Shown here: positions 36,792 to 43,548 of the stretch, piece after piece
Numbering within the stretch: position 1 is the stretch's first letter
How the letters are laid out: each line of letters opens with the position of its first letter
Assembly: GCF_000720185.1 (NCBI RefSeq)
Contig: NZ_JOIY01000007.1
Location: 62,001-126,000, forward strand
DNA length: 64,000 bases
Origin: Streptomyces sp. NRRL S-340
GTDB taxonomy: Bacteria; Actinomycetota; Actinomycetes; Streptomycetales; Streptomycetaceae
Reading direction: 5' to 3'
Notes under the pieces: model-generated
Seen by the model: the letters and a program-made list of their open reading frames with translations, nothing else
Told to the model about the DNA's origin: nothing
The model's database searches: none
Position numbers and translations under genes: made by a program

Positions 36792-37700
36792 CTAGGCAGT
36801 GGGCCAGGTGACAGCAGCCTTGACGATTCCCTTGGTGGGCTTGGACTCATCGAAGGTGCTATCGGCCTTCTTGGTGTCCAGCTCTGGATAACGCACGATC
36901 TTGCCGCCGTACAGGTGGAGAGTGTCGATGTAGTCAGCGCGGTACTTCTCCGACTGCCCCTCGCGGAAGCCGGTGAACTGGCTGGCATAGGTGGCAAACT
37001 CCGAGTGACCCGCCACGATGTCCACACCGGCGGGCATGGCGGTGGTCGTCAGGATGGTGAAGCCAGCAAGCCGAGCAACAACACCGTTGGCAGTCACGCC
37101 GCCCTCGCCATACGCAGCAGCGTTAGCGACCGAGGGGTGTTCGATGAGGTACCGCTTCACGCGCGGCGAGACGACCACGTAACGGCCCGCCGGGATGTCA
37201 CTGGAGTCCAGCTCCAGCATCATGTCCAGGATCGCGCTGTAGAGGCTCTGAGGGATGTTGTCAGCGGTCGGCACAACGACAGGAAGCGCCGTCGCCCCGT
37301 TGGCGATGATGTTGCCCATGAACGAGTCAGCCTCACGAGCCAGGGCCCGGATCATCTGCTGATTGATGGGCGAGTCCAGGCCACCGGCAAGCTGAACCCG
37401 TTCCGCATCTTCGACCAAAACCTGTAGATACTTCGCCTCAGTAATAGTGAGCTTCTGATCCACGGTTTCCGGCCGCTGGGCCGTCATTCCGTCAGCGATC
37501 GTGTAATCGCCCACGGTGGGCCGAAGAAGGCTGTTGATGTGGACCACATCGCCCTTCTGCCGGATCTCCCCTTCGTACTTGTTGTTGGACACGAACGGAG
37601 ACGCCCAGACAAGAAGTGGGTCAAACTGCGTGAGAAGTTCCGCATCCCAAATCTCAGGGATGAAAGTGGTAGTGCCGGGCTGCTGATAGGCAAGGCTCAT
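36792..37700 (-). CDS. Phage major capsid protein, P22-coat-like
   Basis: 302 aa, AGGAG 9 nt before ATG. Matches the P22 gene-5-like / HK97-fold coat: FIPEIWDAELLTQFDPLLVW at the start, YEGEIRQKGDVVHINSLLRP (N-arm/E-loop), KLTITEAKYLQVLVEDAERV (spine helix entrance), VVVSPRVKRYLIEHP and TILTTTAMPAGVDIVAGHSEF near the C-terminus. Length and motif order are like actinophage coats. Lies 14 bp after the scaffold gene. It is the only structural shell gene in the element; expected product: procapsid lattice of about 10-kb capacity, or use of a helper's packaging system. Confidence 0.9.
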   Translation of the reverse strand: MSLAYQQPGTTTFIPEIWDAELLTQFDPLLVWASPFVSNNKYEGEIRQKGDVVHINSLLRPTVGDYTIADGMTAQRPETVDQKLTITEAKYLQVLVEDAERVQLAGGLDSPINQQMIRALAREADSFMGNIIANGATALPVVVPTADNIPQSLYSAILDMMLELDSSDIPAGRYVVVSPRVKRYLIEHPSVANAAAYGEGGVTANGVVARLAGFTILTTTAMPAGVDIVAGHSEFATYASQFTGFREGQSEKYRADYIDTLHLYGGKIVRYPELDTKKADSTFDESKPTKGIVKAAVTWPTA

Positions 37701-37714
37701 AGAGGTACTCCTAG

Positions 37715-38059
37715 TTATCGCTTACGAACGTCGAGAGAAACGCGGCGGGGCTCAGGAAGAGGGCCGCCACCGCGGTTTGGGCCGGAGCCGACAAGATGAG
37801 GGAAGGCCGGGTCCTTGGGTTTGAAAGGCGCAAGGGCCTTGTCCATGGCCTCGGCTGAAGGCTTGCCGTCTTCACCAAGCAGCTTGGAACCATCCAGGTA
37901 TTCGGTGAATCCATCCGGGAGAGTGATTCCGGCCTGGGCGGCGTAGCCCTTAAGTTCAGCCCGTGCCAGCTTCCCGGAATACTCCCGCTCGACTTCGGCT
38001 CGGACCGAAGGGGAAGGGTCGGCCGGCATGGCCTGGGGGGTCGGTTGTGCGTCGCTCAT
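37715..38059 (-). CDS. Putative capsid scaffolding protein
   Basis: 114 aa, perfect AGGAGGTG before ATG. Charged, with helices AEVEREYSGKLARAELKGYAAQAG, then GFTEYLDGSKLLGEDGKPSA and a C-terminal region FPHLVGSGPNRGGG and PRRVSLDVRKR. Immediate location before the coat gene, size and highly charged helical nature fit a small scaffold of the kind that precedes coat genes in actinophages. No sequence motif is diagnostic, so the call rests on context. Confidence 0.65.
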   Translation of the reverse strand: MSDAQPTPQAMPADPSPSVRAEVEREYSGKLARAELKGYAAQAGITLPDGFTEYLDGSKLLGEDGKPSAEAMDKALAPFKPKDPAFPHLVGSGPNRGGGPLPEPRRVSLDVRKR

Positions 38060-38088
38060 TGCGACACCTCCTAACTAAGAATTCGGGT

Positions 38089-38304
38089 TTAGGCAGCCCG
38101 GTTACTCTTTGTCTCACTCATGAGTGAGGACAGTGGGATACGGAGATGCCTGGCGGCTAGTGCAAGAGTGCGAAGACTCGGACACGTCTCACCGGACTCC
38201 CAGCGGCGCACTGTGGACGGGGCTACGCGCATTCGCTCAGCCAGGGCCTCTACGGAAAGCCCTAGAGCCGCACGGCGGGCAGCGAAGAAATGACGATCAA
38301 ACAT
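38089..38304 (-). CDS. Small XRE-family repressor-like protein
   Basis: 71 aa from ATG 38304. One Cro/CI-type helix-turn-helix: ARRAALGLSVEALAERMRVA and STVRRWESGETCPSLRTLA, closely the phage repressor/MerR-free XRE form. It lies 29 bp upstream of the scaffold gene in the same direction, so it is cotranscribed with scaffold and capsid and may set the level of that operon. The upstream divergent region holds two 24-bp direct repeats. Confidence 0.85.
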   Translation of the reverse strand: MFDRHFFAARRAALGLSVEALAERMRVAPSTVRRWESGETCPSLRTLALAARHLRIPLSSLMSETKSNRAA

Positions 38305-38350
38305 TGATGACTCCATTCCAGTCATGCAGGAATGCGCGACAACAGGCATA

Positions 38351-38378
38351 AAGAAAACCCCGGCCAAGTCGGCCGGGG
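38351..38378 (-). terminator. Intrinsic terminator, minus strand
   Basis: ACCCCGGCC-GACTT-GGCCGGGGT followed by TTTCTT. Placed upstream of the XRE-scaffold-capsid operon, it insulates it from read-through out of the integrase side. Confidence 0.7.
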
Positions 38379-38400
38379 TCGATCAAGTCCCGTGAGATGG

Positions 38401-38424
38401 GCTCTCACTATTGATGTATGTGTC
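38401..38424 (+). repeat. Direct repeat copy 1 (operator-like)
   Basis: Starts GCTCTCACTATTGATGTATG and ends TGTC. 20 of 24 bases match copy 2 at 38482. Lies between the divergent XRE (38304) and STAS (38627) genes. Confidence 0.6.
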
Positions 38425-38481
38425 CTGTCGCGCGAATCTGCCCCCACGAGGGGGAAGTGAGACGGACACCATAGGAAACCT

Positions 38482-38505
38482 GCTCTCACTACAGATGTCG
38501 GTGTC
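38482..38505 (+). repeat. Direct repeat copy 2 (operator-like)
   Basis: Starts GCTCTCACTACAGATGTCGG and ends TGTC. Spaced 81 bp from copy 1. Between the copies is the short palindrome CCCCCACGAGGGGG. Likely binding sites for the XRE protein. Confidence 0.6.
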
Positions 38506-38626
38506 AAAGCGTCCCGGCTGGGACAGCACCATCAGTGAATGAGACGCATGTCACGAGTGTGTGAACAGTTGCGGGAGGGCAAGAGACCTCTCGTCGCGCC
38601 GTGTCCCGTCAGGCATACTGCTACCC

Positions 38627-39013
38627 ATGAGTCAAGGTGAGAGGCATGGTGAGCAGGCAGAGCCGCAGCTCAGCGGGGCCGCTCCCGCGTCCGCTGGCGT
38701 TGTTCAGTACGAGCTGAACGGAGCGTGGGTAGTCGTCGCTCACGGGGACTACGACATGAACACGATCACCCCCCTCGCCGATGCGCTGGAGACCGCCGCG
38801 CGAAAGCACTCGATTGTGGTGCTGGACGTCGCCGGGGTTACCTTCGGAGACTCGACATTCTTGAATCTACTGCTTCGCGTTCATTCACAGACCAGTCTTC
38901 GGCTCGTTGCTCCCGCACCGCAGTTTCAACGGGTGCTTGAGATTACCGAAGCAGATTCCGTCCTAGATGTACGCGCCTCCCTGGAAGACGCTTCCATGGC
39001 CGAGAATCCCTAG
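38627..39013 (+). CDS. STAS-domain protein (anti-sigma factor antagonist-like)
   Basis: 128 aa from ATG 38627. STAS layout: GVVQYELNGAWVVVAHGDYD (first strand), NTITPLADALETAARKHSIV, then VVLDVAGVTFGDSTFLNLLL, the SpoIIAA-type loop with the Ser of GDSTFLN at the phosphorylatable position. RLVAPAPQFQRVLEITEADS closes. Members of this family bind anti-sigma kinases such as RsbW, freeing sigma factors. A -10-like CATACT ends 7 bp before the ATG, so the mRNA may be leaderless. An unusual cargo for a small mobile element. Confidence 0.82.
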   Translation: MSQGERHGEQAEPQLSGAAPASAGVVQYELNGAWVVVAHGDYDMNTITPLADALETAARKHSIVVLDVAGVTFGDSTFLNLLLRVHSQTSLRLVAPAPQFQRVLEITEADSVLDVRASLEDASMAENP

Positions 39014-39058
39014 GTGTCGTTGGCAACCAGTTGCCTAACTCCACTTGCCTTGGCTCAC

Positions 39059-39079
39059 TCAGGACCCCAAAGGTCCTGA
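39059..39079. terminator. Hairpin after the STAS gene
   Basis: TCAGGACC-CCAAA-GGTCCTGA, 8-bp stem. Confidence 0.45.
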
Positions 39080-39099
39080 ACTGAACAGGAAATGAGAGA

Positions 39100-39119
39100 G
39101 GGCCCCGGCAGAGGGGCCC
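39100..39119. terminator. GC hairpin between converging STAS and winged-helix genes
   Basis: GGGCCCC-GGCAGA-GGGGCCC. Followed to 39180 by an AT-richer stretch with repeated ACTACTA / CTACC words whose role is unknown. Confidence 0.5.
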
Positions 39120-39201
39120 CTACTCACTACTACCTACGCTCTATGAGCTACGTACTACCCACTACTAACTAAGTCCCTGGTTCAACGGGAAAATGAGCAC
39201 G

Positions 39202-39813
39202 CTAGACGCCAAGGGCAGCTCGACAGACCACCGGGCCCCAGGGTGGCGCCGCGCTGAACGGGTCGGTGGGATCAGGGCAGTCTCCTCCCGGGTGAACTGG
39301 GCAGACCTCGACGCTTCCCGTCTCGGAGGGTTCAGCCGGCCGTGACGCTCCGTTTTTCGGCGCTGCCTTCTTCCTGGGCTTGCTCGGCATGGTGTCGGCC
39401 ACGGTGATGACCTCGTCGTCCACGGAGTTCGCCAGCGCAGGGTAGGCGTCCTCGGCGTCCAGCAGCACCAGGGGCACTGACAAACGCAGCTTCGCCGCTC
39501 GCCCCTGCTTGCCCTGCTGGGTGAAGAACCCGAGCCGCGTCAGCACGTCCCGGCACCTCTTCCCAGGGTGGTCGTTCGTGTTGTAGCCCAGCTCATCCGC
39601 GATCGTCGTATCCCCGGTGAACATCAGGCCGGTCCGGCCGTTCGTATGCCGGAGCTGGGCCAGGGCCCACAGCAGATGTTCACGCCCGAACTCGGGTGCC
39701 TCTCGGGCCAGTAGGCCACCCGGTCCGAAGGCATCGAACAGGGCTCGGGTCCACTCGGTCTTCACGTCATGGGTCGCAGCAACCAGGCGGCGGGGCCACG
39801 GAGTCTCAGTCAT
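39202..39813 (-). CDS. Winged-helix, probable replication or control protein of the element
   Basis: 203 aa from ATG 39813 (AGGA upstream). N-terminal helical part EWTRALFDAFGPGGLLAREA and HLLWALAQLRHTNGRTGLMF, then a winged-helix-like segment (GDTTIADELGYNTNDHPGKR, CRDVLTRLGFFTQQGKQGRA). C-terminal 60 residues are Lys/Pro-rich and end with a Cys-rich tail (VEVCPVHPGGDCPDPTDPF). No named family; the order beside the integrase suggests a replication-initiator or excision-factor role. Not proven. Confidence 0.6.
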   Translation of the reverse strand: MTETPWPRRLVAATHDVKTEWTRALFDAFGPGGLLAREAPEFGREHLLWALAQLRHTNGRTGLMFTGDTTIADELGYNTNDHPGKRCRDVLTRLGFFTQQGKQGRAAKLRLSVPLVLLDAEDAYPALANSVDDEVITVADTMPSKPRKKAAPKNGASRPAEPSETGSVEVCPVHPGGDCPDPTDPFSAAPPWGPVVCRAALGV

Positions 39814-39883
39814 TCGCACTTCCTAAACAAAGGGGAGGACCCCGGAACAAGCCCGGGGTCCTGGGAGGGGTCAGGCGGGATGG

Positions 39884-41641
39884 CTACGGCTCGGGGTCGA
39901 AGTCATCCCTGTACTTCTCCTGCTTCAGTTCCTCCAGATCGGTCAGTTGGTGAAGCTGATCAGCGAGCAAGCTACAGAAAGCCGCGTGAGCGCCCCGCTC
40001 GTACTCTTCGCCCTCGCTCGACGCCCAGTTGCCTTGCAGAGCGCCACTCGCCCGCTCTTGCAGATCCTTCGGGGTGATGAGGCCGATGGACAGGCCAGCC
40101 CTGGGGCTACCTACGAGGAAGATCCGGAAACCGGCCTTGCGGAGGAACGGGCCTCGCTCCTTCCAGTCGGCCATCTGCTGCCACTTGGCGCGGTAGGTCT
40201 GGCCGGTGCTCGTCTCTTCCCAGCGGCCTGGGACGAAGGGCTCTTCCTGAAGCGTTGCGAGGTTCGTAGCGTGGCGCTCAAGCGTCGCCGTGAGCGCCGT
40301 GACAGCGGCGGCGGAAGAAGCCTGGGCGATGGCCTGGGAGAGGTTCTCCATGGCCGCTTCCAGTTCCTTGATCTGCTGCCTGTTGTCCTTGCCGGGCACG
40401 TACGAGCGCTCCGTTATGTACTCGTCTCCCAGCTTGGAGAGGAACGCTTCCTCTACGGCCTGGTAGATCTCATCCTGGTGCCACGACGTGGAGAACTGGC
40501 AAGCGTCACCGTTGGACCAAGAGGCGCAGCGGAAGTACTTGTGCTTCTTCGTGTCCCCCGTGCTCAGCTTCACCAGGGAGCTGTTTTCGTACATCTTCAT
40601 GCCGCACGGGCAGTACAAGACTCCCGTCATGGGCGAGGCGTTCGACTTGATGCCCGCCCTGTACTTGCCCAGATCGGTGACGGCGATCTGTAGCTTGTCG
40701 AACTCTTCGTCCGTCAGGATCGGGTCAGCCCATCGCACGGGCAATCCGTCCCTGAGCAGCGGCTCACCCTTGTGCATTGCCACGCCCTTGAGCGTGGGCT
40801 TCTTCAGGATCTTGCCGAGGGTGGACGTGCTCCACTTGGTGCCCTTGATGTGCGTCTTGACGCCCGCCTTGCTCTCCTGGGCGTTGATGCTCCGCTGGTA
40901 GTCCTGAGAGGTCAGAACTCCGCGCGGGCAGTCACACTGCGGCGTCTCGCTGCCCTGGTCGACGCATTCCGCGACGTGCCGGGGACGGGAGTTCCAGTCG
41001 GTGCAGAGCTGACCCATGGACCATCCCTGCTCCGCGATTCGCTCGTACGCCTCACGGACGAGAGGACCGGTCACCGGGTCAATCACGAGCTTGAAGCGTT
41101 GCTTGCCGTGGTGATCCACCAAGACAGGCCGGTAGCCAAAGGGCCAGGTGCCGCCGCCCCACAGGCTCGCGTCACGGTAGTACTGCGTCTGATTCCGACG
41201 CTTCCTCACGATCGCTTCGCGGTACTCCTGTGCCTGGGTCGCCTTGATGTAGGCGATCATCCGGCCCGTGGGCGTGTGGATGTCCAGGCTCGGATCATCG
41301 AGACAGACGATTTCCTTGCCGCCCTTGTGGCAACGCTCCGCGAACCTGTCCCAGTGGTGCTGATCCCGGGTGATCCGGTCCAGCGACGTAACCATGATCG
41401 CGTCCCACTCGTGCCAGAGCGGGTCCTTCATCCATCGGCCGAGCTTCGGCCGGTCGTCCAGGTTGACCGCGCCGGACACACAGACATCCTCGACCTCTCC
41501 AGCCACGGTGAACCGGGCTTCCTCGGTCGCGCGGTCCAACTCCTCCCCCTGGCGGAGCAGGGCGGAGCTGTCCTCGGTGTCACGGCTGATACGCCGCACC
41601 TTGAGGACTCGCATACCGGGCAAGAGACGTGCACTGGACAT
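39884..41641 (-). CDS. Large serine integrase
   Basis: 585 aa. Catalytic N-terminal domain: Ser in VRRISRDTEDSSALLRQGEE near residue 18 (Y/R-R-x-S form), followed by MVTSLDRITRDQHHWDRFAE (S/T-R-R loop). Recombinase domain about 190-340 with LWGGGTWPFGYRP and QLCTDWNSRPR. Zinc ribbon: CPCGM, then CASWSNGDACQFS. Coiled coil about 440-485 (QIKELEAAMENLSQAIAQA). Such enzymes insert the element at an attB with a short core without host factors; here the core is GGCTGGGA, 59 bp from the integrase start. AAGGTGAGG precedes ATG 41641. Confidence 0.95.
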   Translation of the reverse strand: MSSARLLPGMRVLKVRRISRDTEDSSALLRQGEELDRATEEARFTVAGEVEDVCVSGAVNLDDRPKLGRWMKDPLWHEWDAIMVTSLDRITRDQHHWDRFAERCHKGGKEIVCLDDPSLDIHTPTGRMIAYIKATQAQEYREAIVRKRRNQTQYYRDASLWGGGTWPFGYRPVLVDHHGKQRFKLVIDPVTGPLVREAYERIAEQGWSMGQLCTDWNSRPRHVAECVDQGSETPQCDCPRGVLTSQDYQRSINAQESKAGVKTHIKGTKWSTSTLGKILKKPTLKGVAMHKGEPLLRDGLPVRWADPILTDEEFDKLQIAVTDLGKYRAGIKSNASPMTGVLYCPCGMKMYENSSLVKLSTGDTKKHKYFRCASWSNGDACQFSTSWHQDEIYQAVEEAFLSKLGDEYITERSYVPGKDNRQQIKELEAAMENLSQAIAQASSAAAVTALTATLERHATNLATLQEEPFVPGRWEETSTGQTYRAKWQQMADWKERGPFLRKAGFRIFLVGSPRAGLSIGLITPKDLQERASGALQGNWASSEGEEYERGAHAAFCSLLADQLHQLTDLEELKQEKYRDDFDPEP

Positions 41642-41700
41642 AGCCTCACCTTCCGTTACCGGAGCCCTGGGGTCCAAATTTGGTGATCTTGTTTTCCCAG

Positions 41701-41708
41701 GGCTGGGA
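41701..41708. other. attR core of the element
   Basis: GGCTGGGA again, 59 bp from the integrase start. Left side is element DNA (GTTTTCCCA); right side is chromosome coding the displaced helicase tail. Confidence 0.8.
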
Positions 41709-41766
41709 GGCCAACCACGCCGTCCTCGCCCGCTTGCACGAACACCGGATCTCCTGGCGGCCCTGA
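41701..41766 (+). pseudogene. Displaced ancestral 3' end of the helicase gene
   Basis: Reads GW then EANHAVLARLHEHRISWRP-stop, the same length (19 residues after the core) as the tail now supplied by the element at 30727-30786, and ending with the same EHR(V/I)SWRP. It has no start codon and is separated from its gene by the insertion. Confidence 0.85.
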
Positions 41767-41984
41767 CCCGGGACCCGGCCCCCGACACCGAGACGCCCGG
41801 CCGGCCGCGTGCCCGACGACGCCCGCGACCATCCGGCGGGGACCCGGCGCCGACTGCCACCCCCCCCTCCCCGCCGGAGGCGGGCGACCGGCACAGCCCG
41901 GACGGCCGCCGGGAAACCGGCCCCGCCCTCCTCGCCCGCCCGTACGGACACCGGATCTCCTGGCGGCCCTGACCCGGGACCCGG
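41742..41984 (+). repeat. Second, degenerate copy of the helicase tail (37-bp perfect repeat)
   Basis: 41742-41778 and 41948-41984 are identical over 37 bp (ACACCGGATCTCCTGGCGGC onward), including 12 bp past the stop. The right copy reads SPDGRRETGPALLARPYGHR then ISWRP-stop (41970-41972). Identity decays upstream toward a core-like CGCCGGGA. No gene is evident between 41767 and 42132; it also holds GC-rich inverted repeats near 41990-42020. Confidence 0.85.
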
Positions 41985-42132
41985 GGGCGCGCGGGAACAT
42001 CCCGCGGGCGCGCGGGCTTGAGAAGGTCCGGGGATGGGCAGGGACCGCCCGGCCCCTTGCGCATGCGCGAGACAATGGACGGTGGCCTTCCAGAGGAGGG
42101 CGCCACCGGAAACCGTACGAGGAGGACGAGAC

Positions 42133-42507
42133 ATGGCGGAGCCCACGCCGCGTCGGAACGAACCGCGGCTACGCCCCGCGCCCCTGCTCTTCGAGCCCGC
42201 CGCGGCCGCCGCCGACCCCGAGCACTTCTTCGACCTGGAGTCGATCGACGATCCGCGGGCGCTGCTGGAGCGCGCGACCGAGCTGACGCTGGCGTTCCGC
42301 GCGGCGGCCGACCGCGCCGTGGAGTTCCAGGCGGTCGCCGCGGCCCAGCTCGCCGACCCGCGCCGCTTCGACCGGCTGAGCGCGGCGGACATCGCCGAGC
42401 GGGCGGAGTGGACCGAGGACTACGCCAAGAAGATGGTCGAGTTCGGACGGGACCTGCTGCGCGGCGCCGAGGGCAGCGCGCACGCCAACCCCGCCGACCC
42501 CGTCTGA
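42133..42507 (+). CDS. Small helical protein of unknown function
   Basis: 124 aa from ATG 42133 with GGAGGACGAG upstream. Ala/Glu-rich helical protein: LESIDDPRALLERATELTLA, RAAADRAVEFQAVAAAQLAD, then DIAERAEWTEDYAKKMVEFG. No domain recognised; no membrane segment. Typical chromosomal codon use. Sits just right of the integrated element, downstream of the helicase operon in the ancestral order. Confidence 0.78.
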   Translation: MAEPTPRRNEPRLRPAPLLFEPAAAAADPEHFFDLESIDDPRALLERATELTLAFRAAADRAVEFQAVAAAQLADPRRFDRLSAADIAERAEWTEDYAKKMVEFGRDLLRGAEGSAHANPADPV

Positions 42508-42545
42508 CCGCCCAGGCTCCCCGCGGCCCCCTTCGCTCACTACCT

Positions 42546-42561
42546 GCTGGCATATGCCAGC
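42546..42561. promoter_or_regulatory. Perfect 16-bp palindrome
   Basis: GCTGGCATATGCCAGC in the gap between 42507 and 42651. Either a small transcription stop or an operator for the 42651 gene. Confidence 0.35.
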
Positions 42562-42650
42562 GGGGCAAGATACTCCCTTCGGCCCTTTCGTGTCCCGATT
42601 TCCCGCAACCGTGTGGAAGCGGGCCCTGACGGTCGGTAGACGTAACAGTC

Positions 42651-43388
42651 ATGAGCCGTACAGGGACACGCCCTTCCCCCGCCCACCCCGAACTCGCGAC
42701 CGGCAGCCGGTGCGCCCCTGCGGGGGCCGGCACCCCCGCGGGCACCCCCGTCGGCGCCTCCGACGTCACGGCGCTCACGGGTATCACCGACATCACGGGT
42801 GTCACCAAGGTGACCGGTGTCACCGCGGACGGCGCCGCATGGCTCGCCTCCGCCGGGACGTACCCCCGCAGCACGCTCGCCCACTGGCGCGAGCGCCCCG
42901 ACGCACCGGTCGTGCTGCCCTGCGGCTCGGTCTTCGACGTGGTCAACGTGCCCGCGGTCTTCGGCCGCCGCATGCTGGACCGGCTCTGGGAGGACGGGCC
43001 CGGTTCGGGACCGGTCGCCGTCCACCGGGGGCGGATGCTGCTGTTCGCCTCGCCGGGCACCGCGCACCGGCTGCCCTCGCTGCTGGAGTGGGAGGAGTGG
43101 GGCTCCCGGGGCCGGAAGGACGGCGGCGGCCGCACCGGCGGCGTGCCACCGCTGCTGTGCCACGGCAACGGCGACGCCGTGACCGTCCCGGCGCCCGTCG
43201 GCTCCAGCGCCGCCGTGCGCTCCGCCTCCCGCTGGCTGGTCGCGCCGGACACCCGTCACCCGTGGCTGCCGGGCCCCGAGATCCTGGTGTGGGCGGCCGT
43301 ACGGGCGGCGCGGTCGGCCGTACGGATTTCGATTTTTCCTCCCGCCGATCAGGATGCTAATGTCTACGACGTCAGCAGGCGCCGCTAG
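42651..43388 (+). CDS. Orphan prim-pol-N-like protein, stop inside tRNA-Lys
   Basis: 245 aa. After a Thr/Gly/Ala-rich start with repeated TGITDITGVTKVTGVT, the core matches stand-alone prim-pol-N-like proteins: WLASAGTYPRSTLAHW, FDVVNVPAVFGRRMLDRLW, LLFASPGTAHRLPSLLEW, RWLVAPDTRHPWLPGPEILV, WAAVRAARSAVRI. Paralogue of 22700-23227. The last ten bases, including the TAG stop, lie inside the tRNA-Lys gene that follows. No strong ribosome site before ATG 42651. Function unknown; primase activity is doubtful because the acidic catalytic motif is not visible. Confidence 0.75.
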   Translation: MSRTGTRPSPAHPELATGSRCAPAGAGTPAGTPVGASDVTALTGITDITGVTKVTGVTADGAAWLASAGTYPRSTLAHWRERPDAPVVLPCGSVFDVVNVPAVFGRRMLDRLWEDGPGSGPVAVHRGRMLLFASPGTAHRLPSLLEWEEWGSRGRKDGGGRTGGVPPLLCHGNGDAVTVPAPVGSSAAVRSASRWLVAPDTRHPWLPGPEILVWAAVRAARSAVRISIFPPADQDANVYDVSRRR

Positions 43389-43452
43389 CTCAGTTGGTTA
43401 GAGCAGCTGACTCTTAATCAGCGGGTCCGGGGTTCGAGTCCCTGGCGGCGCA
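43379..43452 (+). tRNA. tRNA-Lys (anticodon CTT), copy 1
   Basis: Acceptor GCGCCGC/GCGGCGC, anticodon loop ACTCTTAAT, T arm GGGGTTCGAGTCCC. No encoded CCA. Identical to copies at 54448 and 57212. Overlaps the end of the upstream CDS by 10 bp. Confidence 0.95.
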
Positions 43453-43460
43453 CGATGACG

Positions 43461-43500
43461 AAGGCGATACGGGTTCGCGAGAGCGAGCACGTATCGCCTT
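43461..43500 (+). terminator. Terminator after tRNA-Lys copy 1
   Basis: AAGGCGATACG ... CGTATCGCCTT, 11-bp stem, then TCCTCGTTCTC. Confidence 0.75.
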
Positions 43501-43548
43501 CCTCGTTCTCCCCCGGCCCCGGTGCGGCCACCGCCTTCGCCCCGCTCC

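Larger units (their letters stand above)
30721..41708. mobile_element. 10.98-kb integrated element with serine integrase, capsid and scaffold genes
   Basis: Bounded by GGCTGGGA at 30721-30728 and 41701-41708. Serine integrase at the right end, reading leftward. Gene content: XRE-DUF5753, DUF6879, small ORFs, DUF7848, DUF397, DUF3987-like ATPase, Lsr2/BRCT, major capsid, scaffold, XRE, STAS, winged-helix. GC and codon use are lower than the flanks, and T-tract terminators appear only here. No relaxase or FtsK-type transfer gene (against AICE/ICE) and no terminase, portal or tail gene (against a complete prophage). Best read as a capsid-encoding satellite-type island or a strongly reduced prophage. 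Confidence 0.88.

Noticed and set aside
36431..36811. 126-aa plus-strand frame in the element gap
   Set aside because: No ribosome site or family feature, and it runs into the capsid gene on the other strand.
30721..41708. AICE/ICE (conjugative element) interpretation
   Set aside because: No relaxase, no FtsK/TraB-type translocase and no pSAM2-like RepSA; capsid and scaffold genes point to a phage-type element.
41642..43252. Minus-strand in-frame extension of the integrase beyond 41641
   Set aside because: The serine integrase begins at ATG 41641 with a good ribosome site; the extension runs through attR and plus-strand genes and is repetitive Arg/Pro-rich noise.
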